Assembly (NCBI GenBank): GCA_946902985.2
Contig: OX336389.2
Span: 126,329,572 to 126,393,571, forward strand
From: Meconema thalassinum
Lineage: Eukaryota > Arthropoda > Insecta > Orthoptera > Tettigoniidae
Length of the DNA: 64,000 bases
Reading direction: 5' to 3'
The translations under genes and the position numbers were made by a program. Positions 54,700 to 64,000 of the stretch are shown here, one piece after another (the first letter of the stretch is position 1; each line of letters starts with the position of its first letter). The notes beneath the pieces were generated by a model, which was not told the DNA's origin, did no database searches, and saw only the letters and a program-made list of their open reading frames with translations.

Positions 54700-57597
54700 A
54701 GGTACTGATCCCGAATTTTAAATGCGCATTGGATAAAATGTCATTATCCTAAATCTCATGCTAAGTATTAACCCAGGAAGATTGATCGCAGGAATTGTGC
54801 AAGAGACGTATATTTCGAGACAAGGGAGATGACTCACACATAGCAACACCAAAGAGAAAGTGAAGGGAAGTTTTGGTAAATTTGACCTTGGCTCGAGTCG
54901 CCATTGTTCCGCGGAGATCGTCATAGCAACAGGAGCGTCAAATTTATGTGATTGGCTCATCATTTGGAGGTGGAGACGAAGTGGTATGACAACAATAGCT
55001 TCTTATTAGAATTTGATTTAGAGACATAATTACTAATAATGTAGTTATTCGGCATTATTAAACATGGAAATACGCAGAATGCAATGGAAAAAGAAACTTC
55101 CATAATTTTTAAAATGAAAGTTGAATACGTGGTACAAGGATTGAAGTCATTTTACAATATACCGCCAATGTTGGCCGCACAAATTCGATGGAGCAGGATT
55201 CAGGAAACTAAGAAGAGGAGATGAGAGCAGCGATCGAGATTTTTATATTGCCGAACGTCGAGCAGGGGAGACGTGAAAGTTTGTTCGAGACCAGAGCGAG
55301 GCTATCGCGAGTTCGCAACTTTGACATTCAGCGGAGATCACGGCAGCAGTGCGGGCCATTTTATAGAAGGCCGGACATAAAGTAAAGTGAGTTGGAAGCT
55401 ACTACAAGTTGTATAGTATTTAAAGCAAGTGAAAGTTGAGAATTGTCTTCGACGTTTTATATACAGCAGCAATTATATTTCGACATTATAACAGCGACAT
55501 TTACGAACATTGAAGGGACATTTTATTATTATAAGACAGTATTCTACAAGAGAATATTTCAGTGGTGATTAACGAACATCGTGTACAGCATAATAGTATT
55601 CTACGTAGCTGAAGCAAATAAGTTAGAGTACAGAAGCGATTTCACGCATTTAATATTAACGTGATTCTACAAACATTGACTGGAAGCAGTTATAGTGAAA
55701 TTATATATCATTATTATAATTTCCAATATATCAGACATTCTGAAGTTGAGAGGAATGTTATACTTCAACGATAACGAAGTCGTTATGGGAGCTCAAACAA
55801 TTATGCGTAAGGAACGTGATGTGCATTGAAGAACAGAATATTTGGAGTAACTAACTGTTGTATCTACAAATTCTAAATTAAGGAGAGACTTAAGAGCAAA
55901 GCTACATTTATAATGGTCAACTTTAAAGTGAAGAAGAAGAAACATCTAAGATCGGCGCTTAGAAGAGACGAAAAAGATGGGATCAATACCTGAAAACTGG
56001 TCCGAGTCGAATCCAGATTCCAGGATGGTGCAGTTCGATTCCCGACGTAGTACGAGTCCCGACAATGCAGTTCATTTGAGGAAGGAGTTTGGGGGCAGAA
56101 GAATAACAGAATGGAAGATACTGTCCAGTACGGTATTTTCTATTTCCAAAGATCGTCTAGATTCGGCAAAGGTACAAGAAGATTACATTATGTAGTTTCT
56201 TTGGTAGTTTGAATTTATTTTGGAGCAGCCCAGTTTACCAATGTTTTTAGTATTTAAATATTTCATTGAATTCAAAGGAGAAGTTTGGGATATTCAATTA
56301 TCTGTAATTAATGTAACAGTTTTAAATATTCGATAATTTTATCTACGATTTGGAATGAATTTTTAAGTTGAATTTAGATATTCGCGATTTTGAATTTATG
56401 AATGTTTTCTTAAATTCATTAATATTTTCGTTTGATATAATAACGTTGGGAATTTTAGCGTAAGAAGAACATTAGTCAGGCTGAAGATACTAAGAAGAAG
56501 TTCATTTATAGAACGTTGACTTCATGTTTTATTTTACTACGACGATCTAGGCAAGAATATTTGCGATGATTGAATTTTATGTTATATTTGATATAACAAT
56601 TATTAGGACTAGAAATACACTTGAATGTATAATAATTTGGATCCATGGATGACATTTAAAGAAATTATTCTTTAGTAAGACTAGTCAAGCCTTTACGATA
56701 ATTCAATTATTATGAGTAGACACTTTGAATATATCAGATTTAGGTGAAATTGCATCCCTATAAATCGTGATATGTTGAACAACGAGAATTCTAGTAAACC
56801 TTTTGCAACATAAATGTTTTTGTTGTTCACATTTAAACATTGCATTGAAGCAATAAGATATGACCAGTGAGGCGTTAATTAATTGTATACTTATTAAATA
56901 TTAACAACAATTGTTTTAAACATAGTAACTATCAAAATAAACCAAAGGAAAGTTCATGCACTGTAATATAAGGTCAAGATAAATAAAAGTATTAAGGCAA
57001 CGAAGTAATTAAAGTATATTGTGGAGATCGTATTGAATTAATATTGAAGTAGAGAACTAGTGTGAAAGTTCTGATGTCAAGTTTATAGTGACATGTACGT
57101 TTTGTTATACGAGAAGGAAATGCCGTCTACGCATTTATTGTTGTAATGAGAGAGTATCAGCGATATATTACGCTCTAATACGCAGTTCAAACTTCTTATG
57201 GATGTTTGAATTTTTATTGAAAGAAGTGGTAAGGCTTTTTAGAGCATAGTTGTTTTATGCAAACTCTAATACGTAGTACAGACGTATTATGGAGGATTGT
57301 GATGCATTATAGAGCAGTATTGTTGCAAGTAGAAGAGTGTAAGATCAGAGGATTAGTATTTAATTGACCTACAGTCGAAATGACAGGATAGAGTTGGCGG
57401 AAAGAAGTAGTTAGGTGATTTCTAACTATATGTTTGTTAATTCTATTAACATATTAACAAGATTTTGACAATGTTTACGTATGAGCTTGGCTTAATTGCA
57501 TGGTCATATCAGTTCGGAAATGGAATAAACTACTGTATAATTGTGTCGACGGTAATATACAGTCATAATGAAAGAAATATTAATAAACATTTATAAC
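54700..57597 (+). other. Unrecognised AT-rich region, possibly untranslated part of a large element
   Basis: About 2.9 kb with almost no long frames. From 55200 to 56200 the plus strand is purine-biased and resembles a transcript leader. A small frame MVNFKVKKKKHLRSALRRD begins at 55913, and a 72-codon frame lies at 55977-56195, both unrecognised. At 57170-57310 the phrase 'ctctaatacg(c/t)agt' repeats. Sequence of the same style resumes at 60671, after the hAT-like insertion. No LTRs or terminal repeats were found. Confidence 0.35.
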
Positions 57598-58982
57598 AGG
57601 GGCGGCTCCTGAGGTGGTGCCCGTGTGCCATGGCACCACCAGTGTAATGAAGAGAGAATATGTGACTTTTCCCTCTCGAGAACAGTTTATATTACATTTA
57701 CATTTTGAGGAAATTGTATACATATTCTGCATTTATTTGAACGAGCGCGCAAACTGACATGCGTTCTGGTGGCGCTTTATTGAATTACTGAGCCAGAGCC
57801 AACCGGCACTACCTACGAACATCAGACCGCATCAGACACTGTACTGCAATAAGGACTAGTTTGGCTTGAGTTTGTTTGTGTTGTGTTGAGACGCATATTA
57901 CCCTGAGGTAGAGCCAACGGCCTCGTGACGCGGAGCTTCAATTCTATCCACGAGATAGCAGCACGTCACAGGTACAAGCACAATTACATACACGTTAGAA
58001 CTGCTGAACTGCTTTATCTTTCAACCACTAGAGTACAGCATATGGCAGCACACCTCCAGTGGTACCAGCTTGACGATATATCACTGTGTATTGACTATTA
58101 AATAAATCCAAACCACAAAATAGTTTTAGTTCTTTTTTGTTTGACATTTAGCAACTTTTTTAGGCTCATATTGATGACGGGGATTATTTGTTCTCTCTTT
58201 GTAATGTAAACATTCGGAATTTTTCAACGAGTTTTACTGTGTTTCGTTAATTTAATTTGGCGGCACAGTTTCACGTCCCAAGCGTAAACACAAATTCTCA
58301 AGTTTGACTGCAAATGTGTATGAATAGTGTCCGTCGTTAAATAGCTATTGTGTTCATTTATATTAGATGCAGGGGATATCCTTTCCAATCAATCCGTATG
58401 TACGATAAGTAAGGTTGTCTTAGAGGTAGGTCATCGTGTTCATTTCATCTCACCTATTTATTTTGAGACAGCAACTGAAATTGCGACAAAGAGGCTGTGG
58501 TCACGTGTGTGTTAGCAATAGCCATGCTTATTTTTTCCTATATAGACATGTTACCTAAACTTGCATAGCATCATGCGGCATTGACCATATAAACACAGTT
58601 TTAATCTAATAAGTGTGCTTTTTGAATCGATACATGCAAGCTAGGTTCCTTAATAAAATTTGATTTGTTTCATGTTTGAAGATCGCATAGCTCGAGCGCA
58701 ACGTACGAAGCCGTCGGAATCTCAATGAGCTCTGTGTCACCTTTCGGAAGTGTAACAATGAATAAAATAAGTGAGTTGTTACAATCTCCATTTAGCGATA
58801 GGACCGCTCTTATTAATTCAAATGAAGGTGTCGATCGAGGTTTTGGAACAAATATTTTTGATGAGTAGGCCTAGCATATGTTGTTTTCTTCAAATTATTT
58901 TTCTGAGAGGTTTGTTCAATTATAATTCTTAAAAGTGGTTTTTATTTAAAATGCATATGGATCAAAATATGTGTATGATATA

Positions 58983-59185
58983 ATATCGTATGGCCTCGGT
59001 GCCAGGTGCAAGCGTTGTTGTTTGACACCCAAAGGGCAGCTTGCTTGTCGATTTTTTGTTGTTCCTTGGAGGGCCATGAAAGTCAAGGAGGTTAGATATC
59101 TAAGCTCCTTGACACTTTAGCGCTTTCTAGTAGAGAAAGGAGGAACTTTTTTTTGGCGAAAAATCCCGAGACTAAAATATTTGTA
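58983..59185 (-). mobile_element. SINE family D, 3' fragment (minus)
   Basis: 'gtgccaggtgcaagc', 'caaggaggttagatatctaag' and 'gcgctttctagtagagaaa' are the reverse of the 3' half of the SINE at 52316-52697. Confidence 0.8.
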
Positions 59186-59273
59186 GTAGTTATGCAATTT
59201 CTCAATTCACTTCAGCTGACACTTCAATTTAAAACGTCTTCTACAATAGCACAGTTAAATAATGTTAAACATA

Positions 59274-60558
59274 GGGGAAGGTACCCCAGTATCGGACGGA
59301 ACTCAATATCGGACAGTGTCAGTTTCTGATGTTCAGCACAATGTTGTGGAAACTTTTGTGATGGTAGTACTGACCCTTCACGAGGTACGTTGGAGGGTGG
59401 CCATTGTGTGTCCGTGAACAAAGAAGTAAGCACGTGGTGAGATGCTCTCTCTTTTGTGACTCTTTCTTGCTGCACGAAGATAATTTTGTGAACCTGTTCG
59501 GCACCTTAATACTGATGAGTGAAATATTTTAAGGGTTGTTTATTGTTAACCATACGTTAATGAAGAAATGTGGATGATGGCGTAGCTTTTTTTTAAATGT
59601 GTTACGTATGATCACCCGTTCAAGTTTTACGTGTTGGGCACCCAATATCGGACAAGCTTCCGGCACACAGTATCGGACAAATGTACCCGAAGTTTTCTTA
59701 CCAATTCTTACAATATCTTCGTTTGTTTCAGACAAATATGGGAGTATAAAGGTGAATCTGGGTGATGGAAAACATAAAATTAGCAATTGATGAATTAAGA
59801 GGGGCTAAAATGAGCATTAGGTACGCAAGTGAGCAGTTCTGTACATTAGGTGACAGATTGAAATTAATTTCTCCAGCGAAAGAGAGACAAATGAAAACTG
59901 CCATGGGTGCATTTAAAAGCACGTTTTCTGATGAGCAAGACGCTGATATAAACATGTTTAGACGAATTTTTAGAACTGAATTTGTCACAATTATGTAATA
60001 ATTTAATTTCTATGTTAATTTTTGGAATTCCTTTCCCTAAGTTTATTATTATATTATATACAAAGCATAATGTGAACTCAAGCCGTGTTGACCTGAATTT
60101 ACAATCTTTGGCGTAATCGGGGAAAAAAGCTAGGAAGGCACTGAATTTTGATTGCGAAACAACCCACTGCATAATTTGTAGTGAGAATTTCAGTGAGGAC
60201 TGGAGCCAGTGCAAGATATGCAAAGGTTTCCTGGAAGGGACACTTCGTTATTATCAATGTGATATATGTGCTAAAAAGTAATATGGATATACTGTGCATA
60301 CATGAGCATAATAATAGAATAATCTTACAATATTGAGACTGTCCGATACTGTGTACCTCGTTTTTGAATTGTGAAAAATGTGAGATTTATAAATGTTTTA
60401 AATTCTTTTATATCAGTATATAATGTAGAAAGATGATTTGTTACAATGAAAGAGAATCAAATCAAATTTTCAAAAATAATTTTTAATTTAAATTTGACCC
60501 TTTCCTTAAGTTATTATACAAAAGGAACCTTAAGTGTCCGATACTGGGGTACATTCCC
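59274..60558 (+). mobile_element. Deleted pogo element, GTACCCCAGTATCGGAC ends
   Basis: The termini are GGGGAAGGTACCCCAGTATC at the left and, reversed, GGGGAATGTACCCCAGTATC at the right, with TA on both sides. The internal motif CAGTATCGGACA recurs at 59673, and 'caatatcggac' at 59306 and 59643, as subterminal repeats that could be transposase-binding sites. The interior keeps only the two ends of the transposase gene. Confidence 0.85.
59765..60281 (+). pseudogene. Pogo-like transposase: Psq HTH and C-terminal zinc motif only
   Basis: The frame at 59765-59998 has MENIKLAIDELRGAKMSIRY with ASEQFCTLGDRL, a pipsqueak-type helix-turn-helix as at the N-terminus of many insect pogo-like transposases. 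At 60160-60280 another frame gives CETTHCIICSENFSEDW, QCKICKGFLEGTL and YQCDICAKK then a stop. That is a Cys-rich zinc-binding tail (CxxC...CxxC...CxxC) like the C-termini of these proteins. The DDE domain between them was deleted. Confidence 0.8.
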
Positions 60559-60670
60559 CTATAACTTATTGCATAAAATATGCACTATCCGTACTTGCAA
60601 CTTAGAATGATTTTATTGCAAATTTTGAATATGCTGGCACCACCAAGTGAAAAATCACCAGCCGCCACTG

Positions 60671-60885
60671 ATGAACCGTTAATAATTACGGAATTTATTA
60701 ACAATAATAAAGGAAACGTTACGGATATTTATAACATAAATAAATAATGTGAAGCAGGAATAATTAACCGAAGGTTAATATTTATGAGAAGTGTTACGGT
60801 AGTTAAAGAGTAGAAAGTGATTGTGAGTGAATTGTATTATCGATATTTGTAATGTAGGTGTAAGAAGTCGTTTGACAGCGCAATT
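60671..60885. other. AT-rich flank
   Basis: Similar in style to 54700-57597, and probably its continuation across the hAT-like insertion. No coding content. Confidence 0.4.
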
Positions 60886-61890
60886 CTTTGTTGTTGTTGT
60901 TGTTGTTGTTTGAGTCTTCAGTCTTTTGACTGGTTTGATGCAGCTCTCCATGCCGCTTGTCCTGAGCTAATCGTTTCATCTCTACATAGCTGCCACACCC
61001 TACATCCGAGGCAATCTGTTTAACATATTCTAACCTTGGTCTACCCCTACAGTTCTCGTCCTCGACCCTTCCTTCCATAACTAAGCTTGCTATTCCTGGG
61101 TGTCTTAGTATGTGTCCTACCAACCTATCTCTTCTCTTCATTAGCAGTCGCCAGAAACATCTCTCCTCTCCCACTCGTCTTAATACCTCTTTCTTTTTAA
61201 CCCTATCTAGCCATCTGATCTTCATCATTCTCCTGTAACACCACATTTCAAGTGCTTCAATTCTCCTCTTTTCTGCTGCACCAATAGTCCAAGTTTCACT
61301 TCCATAGAGCGCCACGCTCCAGACAAAGGCTTTCAAAAGTGACTTCCTAATACCTGTATCTATATTCGATGTCAGCAGATTCCTTTTTTGTAGAAATGCT
61401 TTCTTTGCCTGAGCCAACCTACTTTTTATATCCTCTTTGCTTCGTCCATCACTGGCTATTCTGCTTCCTAAGTAACAGAAGTCTCCTACTTCCTTCAGCT
61501 TTTCACCTGCCAATTTGATTTCCATAGAGGTTTCTGATTTATTTCGGCTGCATTCCAGTATTTTTGTTTTACATTTATTAATTTTCATCATGAATTCTTT
61601 CCGTAAGACGGAGTCCATACCAGTCAAAAACTCATTCAAATCCTCAGGCTTGTCGGCCAAGATGACGATGTCATCAACAAATCACAGAGTTGAAATTATT
61701 TCTCCTTGAATCTTCACTCCCACTTTAATTTTTTTCTCTAATTTCCTTCATTGCTTGTTCAATGTAAAGATTGTAAAGTATGGGTGATAAGTTGCAGCCT
61801 TGCCTTACACCTTTGTGAATACTAGCTTCTCTCTCATGTCCTTCAACTCGAATGACTGCTGTCTGGTTTCTGTATAGATTGTATATCACC
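60886..61890 (-). mobile_element. LINE 3' fragment with CAGTC(AAAA)GACTG hairpin and (AAC)n tail
   Basis: The minus-strand RT begins near 61890 with WVIYNLYRNQTAVIRVEGHE and HKGVRQGCNLSPILYNLYIE, carrying a frameshift near 61720. It continues with FVDDIVILADKPEDLNEF (61685-61620; FVDD at the catalytic site). Then come FCYLGSRIASDGRSKEDI, WSVALYGSETWTIG and GHILRHPG, and GRPRLEYVKQIASDVGC. The 3' end contains CAGTCAAAAGACTG and a tail of AAC units at 60890-60911. 5' truncation coincides with the hAT end at 61891. Confidence 0.9.
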
Positions 61891-62340
61891 CAGTGGTGGC
61901 TCGTAGATGAAATATCAGGTGAAGAGCCAAACACCTAATTTCATCAGTGCATGATGTTTGCGTTTGTGAATATTGACATCCTTTTCCTATTTTAATGCTA
62001 AAATATCTACTAAAAGCCTAGCACTTAAAACCAAACCAAACATAAGTTATCGCACTAAAAAGTCAAACTAGCTTATTTTTATAGCTTAAATGAATCCTCC
62101 GTTCTCTAAGGTTGGCAATCTTATCTATGACGTCCTCATAGAAGGTCTTCAATCAATTTCAACTACAATTCACGATTTATGGAGATAGCCAATGATGTAA
62201 TTCTGGAGTGAGATATTGTGTTACATGCAAAAGTATTGAATCTTTTCAAACAAGAGAAACTGCGTTCTGCTGATGCACTTGTAGAAGGTATTGCCAGTAC
62301 CCAATTAAGGTCACCACGTACTCTTACACGATGAAAAAGT
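61891..62340 (-). pseudogene. hAT end and C-terminal transposase fragment
   Basis: CAGTGGTGGCTCGTAGATGA at 61891 is a hAT-type terminus. From 62317 down to about 62190 the minus strand encodes LNWVLAIPSTSASAERSFSC and LKRFNTFACNTISHSRITS, then LAISINREL and a stop. SASAERSFS.LKR is the conserved hATC motif. The rest of the transposase should lie to the right, but I could not recognise it. The opposite terminus is not in view. Confidence 0.75.
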
Positions 62341-63299
62341 CTATTTTTGTGGCATCACTTTACTAAGTATTTTCTGGATTTATGCTAAAGGTACAGCTAT
62401 GATTCTTGTCACATATAAGAAGCGGTATATTCTGAGCTGTTTATGACCATGTAATGCTACTTTGCTTTTATAGGATGTGTGAAATGAATACAAATTTGGA
62501 CAGATACATTTTCAAAAAAATGATTTATAATTTGCTTCAGGTACACATTTCTCAGTTGTTTTTCAATCAAATATTCTCAAATTCTGTTCACACACTTGGA
62601 ATGGATTATGGCAGATGAGTACCGGTAACCACTTTGTTTCATTATTATTGGGACAGAATGCAAGAAAAAAGAATCCGAACTCTTTCTTTTTAAATTTATT
62701 CAAAAATATGTATTAATTTTTCTCTTCCCAATCCATGCCTACTATGTTTTGGAAGTGCAAATAGGTTAATATTCAAGTACTCCATTTGGCAAGTTAATGT
62801 AAAAAAATTAGCCCTCTATCTTAAATGGTTTCCTAGTTATAGGTACCTAAACATGAAAAATGAGTATTACCGGAAAACAGCTGGCAAAGTTAAAAGTGAA
62901 TTATTCAGAGCATGGGACGCTAATTTAAAAAGAAAACGAATTTAAGGTAGTTGTAGACATCAAAACCCCCACAAACTATATATATTTGGATTCAGAAAAG
63001 AATGAAGAATTTTATGGCGCCAAAATAAAAAAATCGATATTTTCATCATGCAAGAGTAGTGGTGTCCTCAAGCAAAAGTTTGTAAGTCTCTTCTATTCAC
63101 GGAGTTCTTGATGTATTTCTCCCGACTATTTTTACGTTGTAGGATTCATGAGCATAAAAGAGTGACAGTTCATTTCTTAAATGTGGGGTAGGCCTATTGC
63201 TGAATATGTTTGTTATACAGCTCAAATTTGTCGGAATCTATAAGACTTATTTAAGAATTGTAATTTATCACAGCCATGCGTTAGCATAGAAAAAAGCGG
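62341..63299. other. Unassigned, possibly eroded hAT body
   Basis: AT-rich, with many stops in all frames. Given the hATC fragment on the left, part of it may be decayed transposase. Confidence 0.4.
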
Positions 63300-63311
63300 A
63301 ACATTATTAAG

Positions 63312-63645
63312 AAAAAAAAATCCACAGCCTGCTTCTAGTCTCCGACAGGGTCAGGAATGGAATGCATGAAGCCCCCCCCCCCATCTAGCAGCGAGGATAT
63401 GAACTGTGCCGGCTGCCGAAGCCTGACGCACTCCTCTGGGGCAATGATGAAATGAATGACAAATGAAATGATAGTGGAGAGTGTTGCTGGAATGTCATTT
63501 TTGACAGGGAAAACCGGAGTACCCGGAGAAAAACCTGTCTGCCTCCGTTTTGTCCAGCACAGATCTCACATGGAGTGACCGGGATTTGAACCACGGACCC
63601 AGCGGTGAGAGGCCGGCGTGCTGCCGCCTAAGCCACGGAGGCTCT
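63312..63645 (-). mobile_element. tRNA-derived SINE, same family as 11690-12020
   Basis: AACATTATTAAG flanks it (63300-63311, 63646-63657). Very similar to the copy at 11690-12020, including the tRNA-like head and the 'aaaccggagtacccggagaaaaacctgtctg' stretch. Differences are small indels, e.g. near 63380 and 63465. Confidence 0.95.
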
Positions 63646-63831
63646 AACATTATTAAGTCGGTCCTTAATATGATCTCTGATGTACTCTGATGTTGCATCA
63701 GTTATTTCCAGGGAACACACTTTGAATTTTATTTTAATAATTTTGAGGTTCTAAGGGCTTTTTAGATATCAGTATCTTCAATAATTCCTTAAAGCGCACA
63801 CGGTTTAAAGAGGTCTTGTCATGTCCTCTAG

Positions 63832-63889
63832 AAGATGATGATGATGATAATTGTTGCTTTAAGGGGCCTAACATCTAGGTTATCGGCCC
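63832..63889 (-). mobile_element. 58-bp solo stem-loop retroposon, copy 3
   Basis: TCCTCTAG flanks it at 63824-63831 and 63890-63897. On the minus strand the insert begins directly at GGGCCGATAACCTAGATGTT, continues AGGCCCCTTAAAGCAACAAT and ends in (ATC)n. Confidence 0.9.
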
Positions 63890-64000
63890 TCCTCTAGCAG
63901 AGAGTTCCTGTAAACTTAAGTATAGAACAACTCTAATCACAAGTCCCAGGATCTGCATATTTAAAGTCACATTCACATTACATTTAAGTGCACTTAGTCT

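Larger units (their letters stand above)
57598..60670. mobile_element. hAT-type ends enclosing other insertions
   Basis: The left CAGGGGCGGCTCCTGAGGTG and the reversed right CAGTGGCGGCTGGTGATTTT share the CAGNGGCGGCT hAT terminal pattern. GCACCACC occurs close inside both ends. An 8-bp target duplication is not visible (ATTTATAA against ATGAACCG). No transposase is recognised between them. The pairing of these two ends is likely but not proven. Confidence 0.6.

Noticed and set aside
57598..60670. Assigning a definite 8-bp hAT target duplication
   Set aside because: The flanks ATTTATAA and ATGAACCG do not match, so the two ends may come from different copies.

Overview
This window looks like intergenic DNA from a large, AT-rich, repeat-bloated insect genome. 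The transposon mix, the tRNA-derived SINEs and the absence of dense genes suggest a polyneopteran (orthopteran, phasmid or cockroach-like), but the species cannot be fixed from the sequence. No complete host protein-coding gene was recognised. Almost every long open frame is a transposase or reverse-transcriptase remnant. Two short exon-like segments with good splice donors (44680-44798 plus, 46393-46582 minus) are the only candidates for cellular or unassigned coding DNA.

Layout. 0-9.5 kb: a SINE, an 83-bp tandem duplication, a dead mariner-like transposase, a TA-flanked MITE, a degenerate ~145-bp array, a deleted Tigger/pogo element (6324-7221) and a PIF/Harbinger remnant (7781-9524). 9.9-16.9 kb: a large inverted repeat encloses an ~80-bp degenerate array, a MITE carrying a SINE, a second Harbinger remnant carrying a SINE and a 59-bp insertion, and a deleted mariner (15314-16164). 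17.3-17.6 and 30.8-31.4 kb: two copies of a MITE with CATGGTGG ends and 5-bp target duplications. 19.1-24.9 kb: a complete hAT element with an 8-bp target duplication, itself invaded by a Tigger-like element, a piggyBac-like fragment and a SINE. 26.8-29.7 kb: two non-LTR retrotransposon fragments, the second flanked by a 10-bp duplication. 32.5-44.7 kb: an unclassified dispersed repeat family with at least five copies in both orientations, another hAT (37150-41126) carrying a nested element with a ~127-bp minisatellite, and a second deleted mariner. 47.2-52.3 kb: long inverted repeats around duplicated ~500-bp units and a MITE that was split by an almost full-length APE-type LINE (48732-51858). 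52.3-54.7 kb: a cluster of SINEs. 55-63.9 kb: unrecognised AT-rich DNA, hAT ends around a deleted pogo element, a LINE 3' fragment, a hAT C-terminal fragment and a SINE.

What stands out is relationships between elements rather than a new gene system. Three tiny insertions (51-59 bp) consist only of a stem-loop plus an (ATC)n tail, and each has its own target duplication. The LINE at 48.7-51.9 kb and the SINE at 14.5-14.7 kb end in a similar hairpin followed by GATGATG, which suggests a mobilising LINE and its client. Two mariner copies of one family lost different parts of their catalytic cores. Nesting allows relative dating of several families. Family assignments are from reading protein motifs by eye and were not checked against databases.
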